This document shows, in pieces, positions 10,266 through 18,600 of a stretch of DNA of 64,000 nt. Made by a program: the position numbers and the translations under genes. Below the pieces are notes generated by a model. It was given only the letters and a program-made list of their open reading frames with translations. It had not been told where the DNA came from and searched no databases. The stretch's first letter is position 1, and the number at the start of each line of letters is the position of its first letter. The DNA is from Nocardioides sp. 503 (lineage in GTDB: Bacteria; Actinomycetota; Actinomycetes; Propionibacteriales; Nocardioidaceae): assembly GCF_004522095.1 (NCBI RefSeq), contig NZ_SPUI01000004.1:186001-250000 (forward strand), given 5' to 3'.

Positions 10266-10352
10266 GGTGGCGTGTCCGAGCGGCCTAAGGAGAACGCCTC
10301 GAAAGCGTTTGTCGGTGCAAGCCGACCGAGGGTTCAAATCCCTCCGCCACCG
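10266..10352 (+). tRNA. tRNA-Ser (anticodon CGA)
   Basis: The 87-base cloverleaf has a 7-bp acceptor GGTGGCG/CGCCACC, discriminator G, and an anticodon stem AACGC/GCGTT around loop CTCGAAA with anticodon CGA at 10300-10302. A long variable arm typical of class II serine tRNAs and a T-loop GTTCAAATC are present. The 3' CCA is not encoded. It reads UCG codons. Confidence 0.96.
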
Positions 10353-10365
10353 CCGATGAGAGTGG

Positions 10366-10402
10366 CCCCCGACCGTTCCGGTGTCGGGGGTCTCTTTCGT
10401 CT
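10366..10402 (+). terminator. Terminator after tRNA-Ser(CGA)
   Basis: Arms CCCCCGAC (10366-10373) and GTCGGGGG (10383-10390) form an 8-bp stem with a 9-base loop, followed by the T-rich stretch TCTCTTTCGTCTT. It is a convincing intrinsic terminator 13 bases after the tRNA. Confidence 0.8.
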
Positions 10403-10483
10403 TCAGTGTCCGAGGGCGTTGCCTCCCGCTGGGCCCGAGCGCATACTCCACCCCACGCGCAACGCCTCTCGGAAGGTACGTCG

Positions 10484-11209
10484 ATGCCCCGTCACGGACG
10501 AGTCCTCATGCTGTTGCTCGCGCTGGTGACGGCCGTGCTGGTCGCGGTCCCCGCGAGCCCGGCCAGCGCCGACACCGAGAAGTCGAAGTACTTCAAGGAG
10601 GGCTACTCGACCTCCGGGACCATCCGTCTGCACAGTCCCAGCATCTGCATCAAGTGGACGGTGAACGGCGTCAAGGACTATCTCGCCGTCTACAACCACC
10701 GCGACCCGGCCTCGACGAGCGACACCTACACCTACCTGGTCTCCATGAAGCTGCGCTACAACAGTCTCCGGCTGGCCGGCTTCAAGCCCGACGGTGCCTC
10801 GTGCCCCAACAAGGTGCGCAAGGCCTGGTCGCAGATCAGCATCGAGGCGCATACGCGCGGGTACAAGTGCAGCTTCAACCCCTCGGTCAGCAGCTTCATC
10901 GGCTTCCCGGCGAGCTTCGACCTGGGGCTGGAGATCTGGCCCAGCTGTGACACGAAGGCCAAGACCTTCCTCAAGTTCAGCTCAGAGACGAAGCGCCGCG
11001 CGGCTCTGCTGCGCAACGACGACGCGGTGCTCTCCTACGTCGGCCAGGAGCGCACCTTCCTGAAGCCGAACAAGAAGATCGCCTGGAAGTGCTACGGCGT
11101 GAACTTCGGCTTCCAGATCACGGTGGGCAATACGACGAACAGCGCGAAGTCCCGGTCGTCCCGGGTCCGGATCTGCCCCAACTGGCGGGGGAGCGTCGCG
11201 GGTTGGTGA
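10484..11209 (+). CDS. Secreted protein of unknown function
   Basis: This is a 241-residue protein with a clear Sec signal peptide (MPRHGRVLMLLLALVTAVLVAVPASPASA, cleavage probably after ASA). The mature part is basic, aromatic-rich and contains six cysteines (CIKW, SCPN, KCSF, SCDTK, KCYG, ICPN), suggesting three disulfides. I recognise no family. The ATG preceded by GGAAGG was chosen over an upstream in-frame ATG because the signal peptide starts there. A 7-bp hairpin overlaps the stop codon at 11208-11230. Confidence 0.8.
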   Translation: MPRHGRVLMLLLALVTAVLVAVPASPASADTEKSKYFKEGYSTSGTIRLHSPSICIKWTVNGVKDYLAVYNHRDPASTSDTYTYLVSMKLRYNSLRLAGFKPDGASCPNKVRKAWSQISIEAHTRGYKCSFNPSVSSFIGFPASFDLGLEIWPSCDTKAKTFLKFSSETKRRAALLRNDDAVLSYVGQERTFLKPNKKIAWKCYGVNFGFQITVGNTTNSAKSRSSRVRICPNWRGSVAGW

Positions 11210-11230
11210 GGTGGGCGCCCGCACCACCTC
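11208..11230 (+). terminator. Weak stem-loop overlapping a stop codon
   Basis: GAGGTGG (11208-11214) pairs with CCACCTC (11224-11230) around a 9-base loop. There is no U-tract, so this is only a candidate terminator for the secreted-protein gene. Confidence 0.4.
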
Positions 11231-11268
11231 GGCCAAGGTGACGAGCACGCCCACTCCCTGTGACCCGC

Positions 11269-11320
11269 GCATCCCTGACCCGAGTCGGCTGGCCGACTCC
11301 CGGCCAGAGGGGCGACGCGG
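11269..11320. repeat. Direct repeat, copy A, left of the ECF sigma locus
   Basis: This 52-base stretch is about 85% identical to 12663-12714, in the same orientation. The best-conserved core is CGGCTGGCCGACTCCCGGCC, itself a small hairpin (GGC-rich arms). The two copies bracket the sigma factor/partner operon at a distance of 1.4 kb. Confidence 0.75.
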
Positions 11321-11326
11321 TGGGGG

Positions 11327-12037
11327 TCACTCGTCCCGAGGCACCCGGTGCGTCTCCGCCGACCCCGGGACCACCTGGCCGTCGATGAGGAGCTCGGAGG
11401 TGTACTCGCGCAGGTCTCGTGGGATCTCGAAGGGGGCGAACCCCGCGCCGTCGACCGGGTAGACAGCCAACGTCTCGGAGTAGTCGTCGGCCGTGATGCG
11501 CACCCCGGTGACGTCCGGGTGGACGGCGTAGACCCAGACGAAGGAGTCGCCGACCGCGACGCCGGAGTCCGTGTAGAGCGCCGGCCGCGCGAGGTAGCGC
11601 GTGGGGTCGATGCGGTGGCCGCACGGGAGGCCGATGGTGTCGCCGTACTCGTAGAGCGTGGTGTTCCACTCGCTGCCGAGCAGGTTCTCCCGCTCCTCGA
11701 TCAGCTCGACGCCGGTGAGCGGCTCCCCGCAGCTGGTACGAGTGGTCTCGGCGAGCAGGTAGCGGCTCCCGTCCACGCTGCCCGACATCACGACCTGCTC
11801 GGGCGGGATGGTGTCGACGTACTCCGGTCCCTGCCGGACGACCGCTGCCGCAGCGAGCGTCACGGGGACGGCGACGGCGACGATGCCGAGGCCGATCCAT
11901 CGCCCGCGGTGCGACCTCCGCACGACCGGGGCTCGCCCGGCACCGAAGGCCTGATCCTCGGTGACCGTGCCGGCCACCGTGCGGAGCGTGCGCCGCAGTC
12001 GCTGCTCGACGAGGTCGGGATCCAGGAGCGTGTTCAT
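11327..12037 (-). CDS. Single-pass membrane protein, probable partner (anti-sigma) of the ECF sigma factor
   Basis: The 236-residue protein has a short cytoplasmic N-terminus (MNTLLDPDLVEQRLRRTLRTV, then basic residues), one transmembrane helix at about 51-70 (IGLGIVAVAVPVTLAAAAVV) and an extracytoplasmic domain of about 165 residues with two cysteines. Its ATG overlaps the sigma-factor stop (ATGA). Position, coupling and topology are those of anti-sigma factors, but no zinc-binding anti-sigma motif (HxxxCxxC) is present, so the role is inferred only. The outer domain is not recognised. Confidence 0.75.
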   Translation of the reverse strand: MNTLLDPDLVEQRLRRTLRTVAGTVTEDQAFGAGRAPVVRRSHRGRWIGLGIVAVAVPVTLAAAAVVRQGPEYVDTIPPEQVVMSGSVDGSRYLLAETTRTSCGEPLTGVELIEERENLLGSEWNTTLYEYGDTIGLPCGHRIDPTRYLARPALYTDSGVAVGDSFVWVYAVHPDVTGVRITADDYSETLAVYPVDGAGFAPFEIPRDLREYTSELLIDGQVVPGSAETHRVPRDE

Positions 12038-12498
12038 GAGAGTGCCCTTCGGAGGTGGTCCAGAGCCCGGCGGTGGTCGGAGCGCACGGTGGCGGCCGGG
12101 CGCCCCAGGACGGCAGCGACCTCGGTCAGGGGCAGGTCCTCGTAGTAGTGCAGTACGACGACGGCGCGCTGCGTCCACGAGAGCCGGGCGAGCTCGGCCC
12201 AGGTCTCGTCGATCTCGGGCGGCAGGTCCACGGCGGGGCGTTCGGGTGGCCGCGCCAACAGACGGAAGCGCCGACGCTGTCCGTCCTTGACCTGGTTGAC
12301 GACCGCGCGCTTGAGGTACGGCAGGGGGTCCCGCACCTGGTCCCACCGCTCGTGGGCCGAGGCGAACACCGCCTGGACGGCGTCCTCGCTCGCGTCGTGG
12401 GAGCCGCACATCAGGTAGGCCAGACGCAGCAGCGTGAGCCGGTGCTGGCGGTACGTCTCCTCCAGGTCGGGGCCCGGGTCCTGCGCGGATGTCGTCAT
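12034..12498 (-). CDS. ECF RNA polymerase sigma factor (SigE-like family)
   Basis: This is a 154-residue sigma-70 family protein. Region 2 is visible at about residues 13-70 (EETYRQHRLTLLRLAYLMCG ... DAVQAVFASAHERWDQV), with region 4 at about 100-150 (LSWTQRAVVVLHYYEDLPLTEVAAVLGRPAATVRSDHRRALDHL). No extra C-terminal domain is seen. The ATG was chosen at the conserved N-terminus; the frame is open much further upstream but that part lacks conserved content. It is co-translated with the membrane protein downstream. Confidence 0.9.
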   Translation of the reverse strand: MTTSAQDPGPDLEETYRQHRLTLLRLAYLMCGSHDASEDAVQAVFASAHERWDQVRDPLPYLKRAVVNQVKDGQRRRFRLLARPPERPAVDLPPEIDETWAELARLSWTQRAVVVLHYYEDLPLTEVAAVLGRPAATVRSDHRRALDHLRRALS

Positions 12499-12721
12499 CA
12501 CGCCCACTCTGTCGCCGAGGAGGTGGAGAACGTTGCACCCGTCGCCCGTGTGGGGTGACCGGACACGTCTCCAGCACCGCATCGACGTGTTTACACGCCC
12601 GGCATACAACGCCGCGGAACCCGTCGGTGGCGGAAACCTCGGCGCTCCTCGGGCGTAATTCCGCATCCCTAACCTGAGCCGGCTGGCCGACTCCCGGCCA
12701 CAGGGACAACGAGGAGTAACC
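12499..12721. promoter_or_regulatory. Divergent intergenic region between sigma gene and secreted hydrolase
   Basis: The 223-base region holds a perfect short inverted repeat CGTGT-TT-ACACG at 12586-12597, and direct repeat copy B at 12663-12714. On the plus strand, GGAAAC (12632-12637) is followed after 16 bases by CGTAA (12654-12658), which resembles an ECF-type promoter (GGAAC-N16-CGTT) reading into the secreted hydrolase gene. The promoter reading is a guess from spacing and sequence alone. Confidence 0.35.
12663..12714. repeat. Direct repeat, copy B, right of the ECF sigma locus
   Basis: Partner of 11269-11320 in direct orientation, with the identical 20-base core at its centre. It ends just before the GAGGAG ribosome-binding site of the secreted hydrolase gene, so it lies in that gene's leader. 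Confidence 0.75.
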
Positions 12722-15700
12722 GTGCGGGTACCGCCCTCCACGCGTTGGCGCCGTCTGGCGCTGCTGCCGCTGATCGCGGCCTTGATCTCACCGGTGGCGG
12801 GGGTGACGGCGGCCTCCCAGGCGGCCGCGCCGATCGCCCCGGTCGCCGCCGCCCCCGGCGGCGAGCTGCCGGACCCGATGGGCCGGGGCGGCTACACCCC
12901 GGCTGTCATCCAGGAGAGCAAGCTCGGGCTGGCCTCGCTCCAGGAGCCGAACTCCGCCGGCAACGCGCCGACCGCCGGCTCCGCGCAGGCGCCGGAGCAG
13001 CTGGAGATCCGCGGACAGCTGTACTACCCGGCCGACCGCGCGGAGCCCTCGCCGGTGCTGGTGCTCGTGCACGGCAACCACGGATCGTGCGACGCGGGCC
13101 AGAACTCCACCACCGCGACCTGCTCGGCGTACAAGCGCAACGAGGCCGGCTACGCCTACCTCGCGGAGAACCTCGCCACCTGGGGCTACACGACCTTCTC
13201 GGTCTCGCAGGACCAGATGATGATGCGCCAGGACACCGCCAAGGGGAAGGGCATGCACCAGCGCCGTCTCCTCATCGCCGCCACGCTCGACGCTCTCAGC
13301 GCGGCCAACGCCGCGGGCGGGCTACCCGTCGACGAGCACACCACGATCGGCACGACCCTCGTCGGCAAGCTCGACCTGACGCGGATCGGCCTCATGGGCC
13401 ACTCGCGCGGTGGTGACGGCGTCACCAGCTTCATCGACTACAACCGGATCCGCACCGACGGGCCGCGCTACCCCCTGCGCGGCGTGATCTCGCTGGCGCC
13501 GGTCGACTACGAGCGCAAGGCGCCGTACGGCGTGCCCTACATGACGATCCTGCCGTTCTGCGACGGCGACGTCTCCAACCTGCAGGGCGCCCGCTTCTAC
13601 GAGCGCAGCCAGTACATCAACGGTGACGACCCGTTCCCGCGCATCCAGTCCTCCCAGCTCGGTGCGATCCACAACTGGTACAACTCCGTCTGGTACGCCG
13701 ACGGTGACGCGGACGGGACGAACAACAACGACGCGGCGTGCGGCAACAGCGCGCCGTTCTCCGCCACCAACGTCCACCCGAACAACATCCGCCTCAGCGG
13801 TGCGGCCGACCCCGCGGTGCCGGCCAAGAACTACGTCAAGGACAACAGCGCCACCTACGACCCGCTGGTCAACACCAAGATCTCCGGCGACCCGGCGCGG
13901 ATGGGCGACCAGGAGAAGATCGGGCTGGCCACCATGTCGGCCTTCTTCCGGCGCTACGTCGGCGGCGAGGGTGCGTTCGACCCCTACCTGACCGGTGAGC
14001 TCTCCGACACCGACTCCCACCTGCAGCTCCCGGCCACGGCCTGCCCGACGAGCACGTCCGGCACCCGGATCCCCTGCAAGGAGTACGTGTCCACCAGCTA
14101 CTTCCCCGGGGCCGACGAGCGCGTCGACGTGATCCGTCCGGAGGTCGCGAACCCGCTCGGGCTCAACGCCCTGGGCGGGACCCTGAGCGGCAGCGGATTC
14201 GCCTACCCCTACCTCGACAACGGCGCGGTCGCCCTGCCGAAGAAGACGGCCGGCGGCTACGACTGGTGCAACCCCGAGCCCGACCACTTCGCGCCCGCGC
14301 AGCTGGGTCTCGGCACGCAGCCCACCGGCGCCAAGGCGTGCCCGCTGCCGGGCAAGGCCGAGCTCGGCGGCCAGAACGCCATCCGCGAGAACGCCCCGGT
14401 CAACCACTCCTACGGTCGCCAGCTGGCGCTCGCCTGGGAGCCGGGCCAGGACGCGCGGCTCACCGCCGACATCCCCGCCGCGTCGCAGGACGTCAGCGGG
14501 CTCAAGGCGCTGACGATGGGTGCGGACGTCAACTTCTTCGACCTGCGCAACCCCGGCGCCGACAACCGCGGCGACAACACCCGCACCGGCACGTCGCCGG
14601 ACTTCGCGTGGCCCAACGAGAAGCCGACGTCGTACGACACCACGTCGACGACGCAGGACTTCGTCATCGCACTCACCGACACCGCCGGCCACGAGGCCAC
14701 GGTCAAGGCCGGGGACGAGCGCTGGGGCAACGCCCTGCACATGTCGACGGGCACCAACACCGCCAACACGCACATCGTGCTGGACCAGATCCGGGTCCCG
14801 CTCAGCGAGTTCGCCGCCCAGGGCGTCGACCTCACCAAGGTGGACGAGGTCGAGCTGCGCTTCGGCGAGGAGGGGACCCCGCAGTCGGGCTCCATCCAGC
14901 TGGCCGACCTGCGCTTCCAGGAGGCGGCGGTCGACGAGCCGCTCGTGCTCTCCGACGGCACGGCGGTCGACCAGGGCGCCGGTCACGGCGCGCCGGCGAC
15001 CGGCCCGGACCCGGCCGCGTTCCTCACGGCCTACGACAACACCCCGGGCAACGTGAAGCTCAACGACACCGTGGGCGACCCGTTCTCCGCCACCTCCTGG
15101 GTGGTCGACGACGACAAGGCCCAGTGCCCGACCGCGAGCTTCGGCTCGATCCAGGAAGCGGTGGACTTCGCCGCCCCCTGGGACACCGTCGTGGTGTGCG
15201 AGGGACGCTACGAGGAGTCCTCGACCCCGGTCTTCGGCCCCGGAAACCCTGTGGCCACGGGCGCGATGAACGGCCTCACGATCACCAAGCCCCTGAAGAT
15301 CAAGGGCGCCGGCGCCGACAAGGTCACGATCCTGCCCGACCAGTCCCTCGACTCGCTGGCCGGCGTCACGCCGTACCTGCGTGACGGGGGCGGCAACGTC
15401 ATCACGGTGTCGCGGCAGTCGCTGGGCTCGACCGACACCAACGAGCTGTTCGTCGACATCTCGGGTGTGACGGTGACCGCCGGCAGCACCTACGCCGAGG
15501 CCGGCATCGGCTACTTCAACGCGGCCGGCCGGGTCTCGGAGAGCGTGGTCGGCCCGATGCGGGTCGCGACGTCGGCCGACGAGCTCGAGGAGAGCCCGCA
15601 CGGCTGGGGCATCGTCAAGACCGGCACGATCCTGGGCTCCGGTCCGGGGACGGTCGAGACCGAGCTGACCGTCACCGACAGCGTCGTCACCGGCTACCAG

Positions 15701-16822
15701 TCGGGCGGCATCCTGTTCGACGGTGCCCGCGGCAAGGACGGCGGCGCGGACAACGTGGTCCGGACCGGCATCGAGCAGCACGGCTACGTCGCCGACACGG
15801 TCGTCAAGGGCAAGGCCAACGGCCTGTTCCCGCAGACCGGGATCGAGTACACCAGCGGGTCGGACGGGTTCGTGAGGAACAGCCGCGTCACCGGCAACTA
15901 CTTCAGGCCCGCCCCCGCCCAGTCGTTCGGCATCCTGCTGCGCGACGCGGGCTCGGTCACCGCGACCGGCGACATCATCACCGGCAACGGGTTCGCCGCC
16001 TACAACGCGAACGCCGACGGGACGGCGGTCCGCGAGGGCGCGCCGTTCGCGCTGCAGGCGAGCTTCGTGGGCCAGGGCAACCCGGTCCCGGGTGGACCGG
16101 CCGACCCCTCCGCCGGCACCGAGGCCGTCTCGGGGCCCGACACCACCTCGGCGGCGACCGTCACCACCCCCGGGCGTCTCTCGACGCCGCCGGGGAGCGT
16201 GCCGACCACGGCCGGAGAGGTGACCGACGAGGAGGCGGTGGCCTCCCTCGTCGACCCGCTGGGTGGCTCGCAGGTCAAGGTCGGGGAGACGGTGTTCCCC
16301 CTGGTCCGGGCCGCGGACGACTTCGCGGTGCGCTCGGCGGCGCTGCTGGTCGACGGTGAGCAGGTGGCGGTGGCCGACACGGCGCCGTACTCCTTCACCT
16401 GGACGCCGGGCACGGCGGACGCCGGGAAGGAGATCACCTTCACGACGGTCGTCACCGACTCCTCGGGCCAGGAGACCACCTCCGAGGGGCTCACCATCGA
16501 GGTGGCCACGAAGGAGGTGCCGCCGGTCCGCCCGACGCTGGCGCTGGGCGCGGTGACGAAGGACAAGAAGAAGGGCACCGCCACGGTGCGCGTGAGCGTC
16601 AACACGGCCGGCGCCGTCGCCTTGTCCGGCCCGAAGGTCATCGGTGTGCTGCGTCGGACCGCCGGGGCGGGCACGTTCGCCGTGCCCGTGCGGCTCAAGC
16701 CGGCGGCGCGCAAGGTGCTCAACACCCGAGGCCGCTACCGGACCACCGTCACGGTGGTGTTCCGCGCGGCGTCGGGCGGGGCCGTGACCCGCAAGAAGGT
16801 CGTGCTGCTGATCAAGAAGTAG
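12722..16822 (+). CDS. Large secreted alpha/beta hydrolase with beta-helix and Ig-like domains
   Basis: The 1366-residue exported protein starts at a GTG after GAGGAG and has a signal peptide of about 30-42 residues. Residues about 95-440 form an alpha/beta hydrolase: oxyanion segment VLVLVHGNHGSCD (112-124) and nucleophile elbow GHSRGG (Ser228). Residues about 560-740 look like a beta-sandwich. Residues about 790-1130 resemble a right-handed parallel beta-helix (FGSIQEAVDFAAPWDTVVVCEG, then short repeated turns). An Ig-like domain follows (AVRSAALLVDGEQVAVADTAPYSFTWTPG), then a basic C-terminal region. No membrane anchor is visible, so it is probably released. The substrate is unknown; an ester or glycan-linked ester is a guess. 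Confidence 0.85.
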   Translation: MRVPPSTRWRRLALLPLIAALISPVAGVTAASQAAAPIAPVAAAPGGELPDPMGRGGYTPAVIQESKLGLASLQEPNSAGNAPTAGSAQAPEQLEIRGQLYYPADRAEPSPVLVLVHGNHGSCDAGQNSTTATCSAYKRNEAGYAYLAENLATWGYTTFSVSQDQMMMRQDTAKGKGMHQRRLLIAATLDALSAANAAGGLPVDEHTTIGTTLVGKLDLTRIGLMGHSRGGDGVTSFIDYNRIRTDGPRYPLRGVISLAPVDYERKAPYGVPYMTILPFCDGDVSNLQGARFYERSQYINGDDPFPRIQSSQLGAIHNWYNSVWYADGDADGTNNNDAACGNSAPFSATNVHPNNIRLSGAADPAVPAKNYVKDNSATYDPLVNTKISGDPARMGDQEKIGLATMSAFFRRYVGGEGAFDPYLTGELSDTDSHLQLPATACPTSTSGTRIPCKEYVSTSYFPGADERVDVIRPEVANPLGLNALGGTLSGSGFAYPYLDNGAVALPKKTAGGYDWCNPEPDHFAPAQLGLGTQPTGAKACPLPGKAELGGQNAIRENAPVNHSYGRQLALAWEPGQDARLTADIPAASQDVSGLKALTMGADVNFFDLRNPGADNRGDNTRTGTSPDFAWPNEKPTSYDTTSTTQDFVIALTDTAGHEATVKAGDERWGNALHMSTGTNTANTHIVLDQIRVPLSEFAAQGVDLTKVDEVELRFGEEGTPQSGSIQLADLRFQEAAVDEPLVLSDGTAVDQGAGHGAPATGPDPAAFLTAYDNTPGNVKLNDTVGDPFSATSWVVDDDKAQCPTASFGSIQEAVDFAAPWDTVVVCEGRYEESSTPVFGPGNPVATGAMNGLTITKPLKIKGAGADKVTILPDQSLDSLAGVTPYLRDGGGNVITVSRQSLGSTDTNELFVDISGVTVTAGSTYAEAGIGYFNAAGRVSESVVGPMRVATSADELEESPHGWGIVKTGTILGSGPGTVETELTVTDSVVTGYQSGGILFDGARGKDGGADNVVRTGIEQHGYVADTVVKGKANGLFPQTGIEYTSGSDGFVRNSRVTGNYFRPAPAQSFGILLRDAGSVTATGDIITGNGFAAYNANADGTAVREGAPFALQASFVGQGNPVPGGPADPSAGTEAVSGPDTTSAATVTTPGRLSTPPGSVPTTAGEVTDEEAVASLVDPLGGSQVKVGETVFPLVRAADDFAVRSAALLVDGEQVAVADTAPYSFTWTPGTADAGKEITFTTVVTDSSGQETTSEGLTIEVATKEVPPVRPTLALGAVTKDKKKGTATVRVSVNTAGAVALSGPKVIGVLRRTAGAGTFAVPVRLKPAARKVLNTRGRYRTTVTVVFRAASGGAVTRKKVVLLIKK

Positions 16823-16848
16823 CGCGACGCAGGTCCGAGAGTGCTGCG

Positions 16849-16876
16849 GGGGAGGGGTCCGACAGGGCCCCTCCCC
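16849..16876 (+). terminator. Terminator after the secreted hydrolase gene
   Basis: Arms at 16849-16860 and 16865-16876 form a 12-bp GC-rich stem with one G-U pair and a GACA loop, 26 bases after the stop. There is no U-tract, as is usual in these GC-rich genomes. Confidence 0.65.
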
Positions 16877-16933
16877 TGCGGCGTCCGCGGGGTCCCTAGG
16901 CTTCGCCCGACCGCCCCCGACCAGGAGATCCCC

Positions 16934-18067
16934 GTGGCCATCAAGGTGAAGAGGCGCCGGTCCCCGGACGCGCCGAAGACGAGGTGGTGGGTCGCACTCC
17001 TCATGGTCGTGGGCCTGCTCGCCGGCCTGGTGGGGCTGGCCGTCGCCGGCCGCTGGTGGGCCATGACGGTGGCGCCGTGGCTCTACCTCGCCGCGGACGC
17101 CGACCACGCGCGGCTGGTGGCGATCCTGGTGACCCTCTGGGCGGTCTTCCCACTGGGGTGCCTGGGAGTCGCTCGAGTCTTCAAGCGCCACGGGCGGGTG
17201 GGGGGCTGGGCCGCGGTCGTGGCGCTGTCGCCGGTCGCCCTGTTCCTCTGGGGCACGATGCCTGGCCGCAACAACGGCGGTCGTCTCGCCCGCTCCCTGA
17301 ACGAGGCGGTCGGCGGTGGCCTCGCCGACACCGGCGAGGTGTTCACGTCCATGGCGCTGGCCGGGCTGCTGGGCAACTTCGCGATCGTGCTGCTCGCGAT
17401 GTCGATCCTCGGCTCACGCCCATCGTGGTGGCGGCGGTCCGTCGCGGCGGCGGTGCTGGTCGTCGCCTGGTCGGGCATCGGCCTGCTGGTGCTGCAGATC
17501 GTCGGTGACACCGAGCCGCGCGGCGCCTGGCTGGATCGGACGGCGGCGCAGGTCGACGGTGGCGACGAGGGGCTCACCGGGGACTTCCCCATCGGCATCG
17601 ACGCCTCTGTGCTGGAGGTGGTCGACTGCGACACCGCCGCGTCCGCGCTGCGAGTCGCCGGCGACGTGCCCGAGCTCGCCGGCTGTCGCCAGGCGCTGCT
17701 GGTGTCGGCGACAGGCCGCTACGACGAGGGCGGGCAGCGGAGGTCGTCGGGGGAGCTGGTGGCCGTCGTCCTCCAGACCCGGACCGAGGGCCAGCTCGAG
17801 GACCTCGACGAGGCGCTGGACGGCGTCGAGCTGGTCGAGGGTGCGGGACTGCCGCAGGCGCCGGGGGCGACGCTGGCCACGGAGGCCACGCGCGCGCTGT
17901 CGCTGGTGGTGGCCGCCGAGGACACCGGGGACATCCCGCTCCCGTCCGAGGGGGCCGGGCTGCGCCCGCTCACCCGCGCCCTGGCGTACGTCGTCATCGG
18001 GACGGCGACGGGCTTCTACCTGGCTCCGCCGGACGAGCCGCCGGCGTCGCCGTCGCCGTCGTCGTGA
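16934..18067 (+). CDS. Multi-pass membrane protein of unknown function
   Basis: This 377-residue protein has a basic N-terminus, then about five hydrophobic segments within residues 18-205 (for example WWVALLMVVGLLAGLVGLAVA and SVAAAVLVVAWSGIGLLVLQIV). A soluble domain of about 170 residues follows (two cysteines: VVDCDTAAS, LAGCRQALL) ending in a Pro/Ser tail. The GTG at 16934 follows AGGAG; a TAGGCT box at 16897-16902 probably gives the transcript start. I do not recognise the family. Confidence 0.8.
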   Translation: MAIKVKRRRSPDAPKTRWWVALLMVVGLLAGLVGLAVAGRWWAMTVAPWLYLAADADHARLVAILVTLWAVFPLGCLGVARVFKRHGRVGGWAAVVALSPVALFLWGTMPGRNNGGRLARSLNEAVGGGLADTGEVFTSMALAGLLGNFAIVLLAMSILGSRPSWWRRSVAAAVLVVAWSGIGLLVLQIVGDTEPRGAWLDRTAAQVDGGDEGLTGDFPIGIDASVLEVVDCDTAASALRVAGDVPELAGCRQALLVSATGRYDEGGQRRSSGELVAVVLQTRTEGQLEDLDEALDGVELVEGAGLPQAPGATLATEATRALSLVVAAEDTGDIPLPSEGAGLRPLTRALAYVVIGTATGFYLAPPDEPPASPSPSS

Positions 18068-18076
18068 GCGGACGGG

Positions 18077-18217
18077 TCAGCGGAAGGTGACCCCGCCGCA
18101 GCTGCAGTCGAACTGGGAGACCGACAGGCCGCCGTCGTCGTAGTCCACGGTGCTGAGCATCCATTGGTGCTCGTGTCCGCGGACGTCGACGGCGGCGGCC
18201 ATCGCCTGGTCAGGCAC
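18077..18217 (-). CDS. Small cysteine-containing protein
   Basis: A 46-residue product ending HEHQWMLSTVDYDDGGLSVSQFDCSCGGVTFR. A CxC pair plus an upstream HxH could bind a metal, in the style of short zinc-ribbon proteins. The GTG is preceded by GGAG at a good distance; an ATG 15 bases downstream is the alternative. It converges on the preceding gene with a 9-base gap. The coding call rests on codon bias and the ribosome-binding site. Confidence 0.5.
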   Translation of the reverse strand: MPDQAMAAAVDVRGHEHQWMLSTVDYDDGGLSVSQFDCSCGGVTFR

Positions 18218-18231
18218 GTGTCGCTCCGGGC

Positions 18232-18471
18232 TCAGATCTCGGTGCGGCGCTCGCTGACGGTCTGGCTGCCGTCGGGGTGGACGGTGGTGGCGGTGCTGCG
18301 GGCGCGGCGTCCGCTGTTCATCGTGACGGCCGAGAGGATGATGACGCCGAGTCCCACCAGCGCACAGATCCAGCCCACCATCTGCAGGTCGACCTCGTTG
18401 ATGCTGTCCTGGACGGCCAGCGCCAGGACGAGTCCCACGACGAGGAGAAAAGCTCCGAGTCCGTATCCCAT
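18232..18471 (-). CDS. DUF6458-like small membrane protein
   Basis: The 79-residue protein has two transmembrane helices (GYGLGAFLLVVGLVLALAV and MVGWICALVGLGVIILSAV) separated by a short acidic loop NEVDLQ, followed by a basic tail. This is the layout of the actinobacterial DUF6458 family. The ATG follows GGGAG. Function is unknown. Confidence 0.8.
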   Translation of the reverse strand: MGYGLGAFLLVVGLVLALAVQDSINEVDLQMVGWICALVGLGVIILSAVTMNSGRRARSTATTVHPDGSQTVSERRTEI

Positions 18472-18600
18472 GTCGAGCTCCCTTGCTCCGTGGTCCCTTC
18501 CGTGGGACCAACCCCGGCCGGATACCCGGTCGCCCGTCCAGTGAAACATCGATAGAGGCCTCTGACCAGGCAAGATGCGGGTCGGCGCGCCGCCGGTGGA

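Noticed and set aside
10266..10352. tRNA-Ser as a site of integrated element insertion
   Set aside because: No integrase, no direct repeat of the tRNA 3' end and ordinary base composition in the following genes.
13322..17191. A 1289-codon open frame on the minus strand opposite the secreted hydrolase gene
   Set aside because: It is a shadow of the plus-strand gene in GC-rich DNA: low-complexity Arg/Gly/Val/Ala composition, no domain, and it crosses a gene boundary and terminator.
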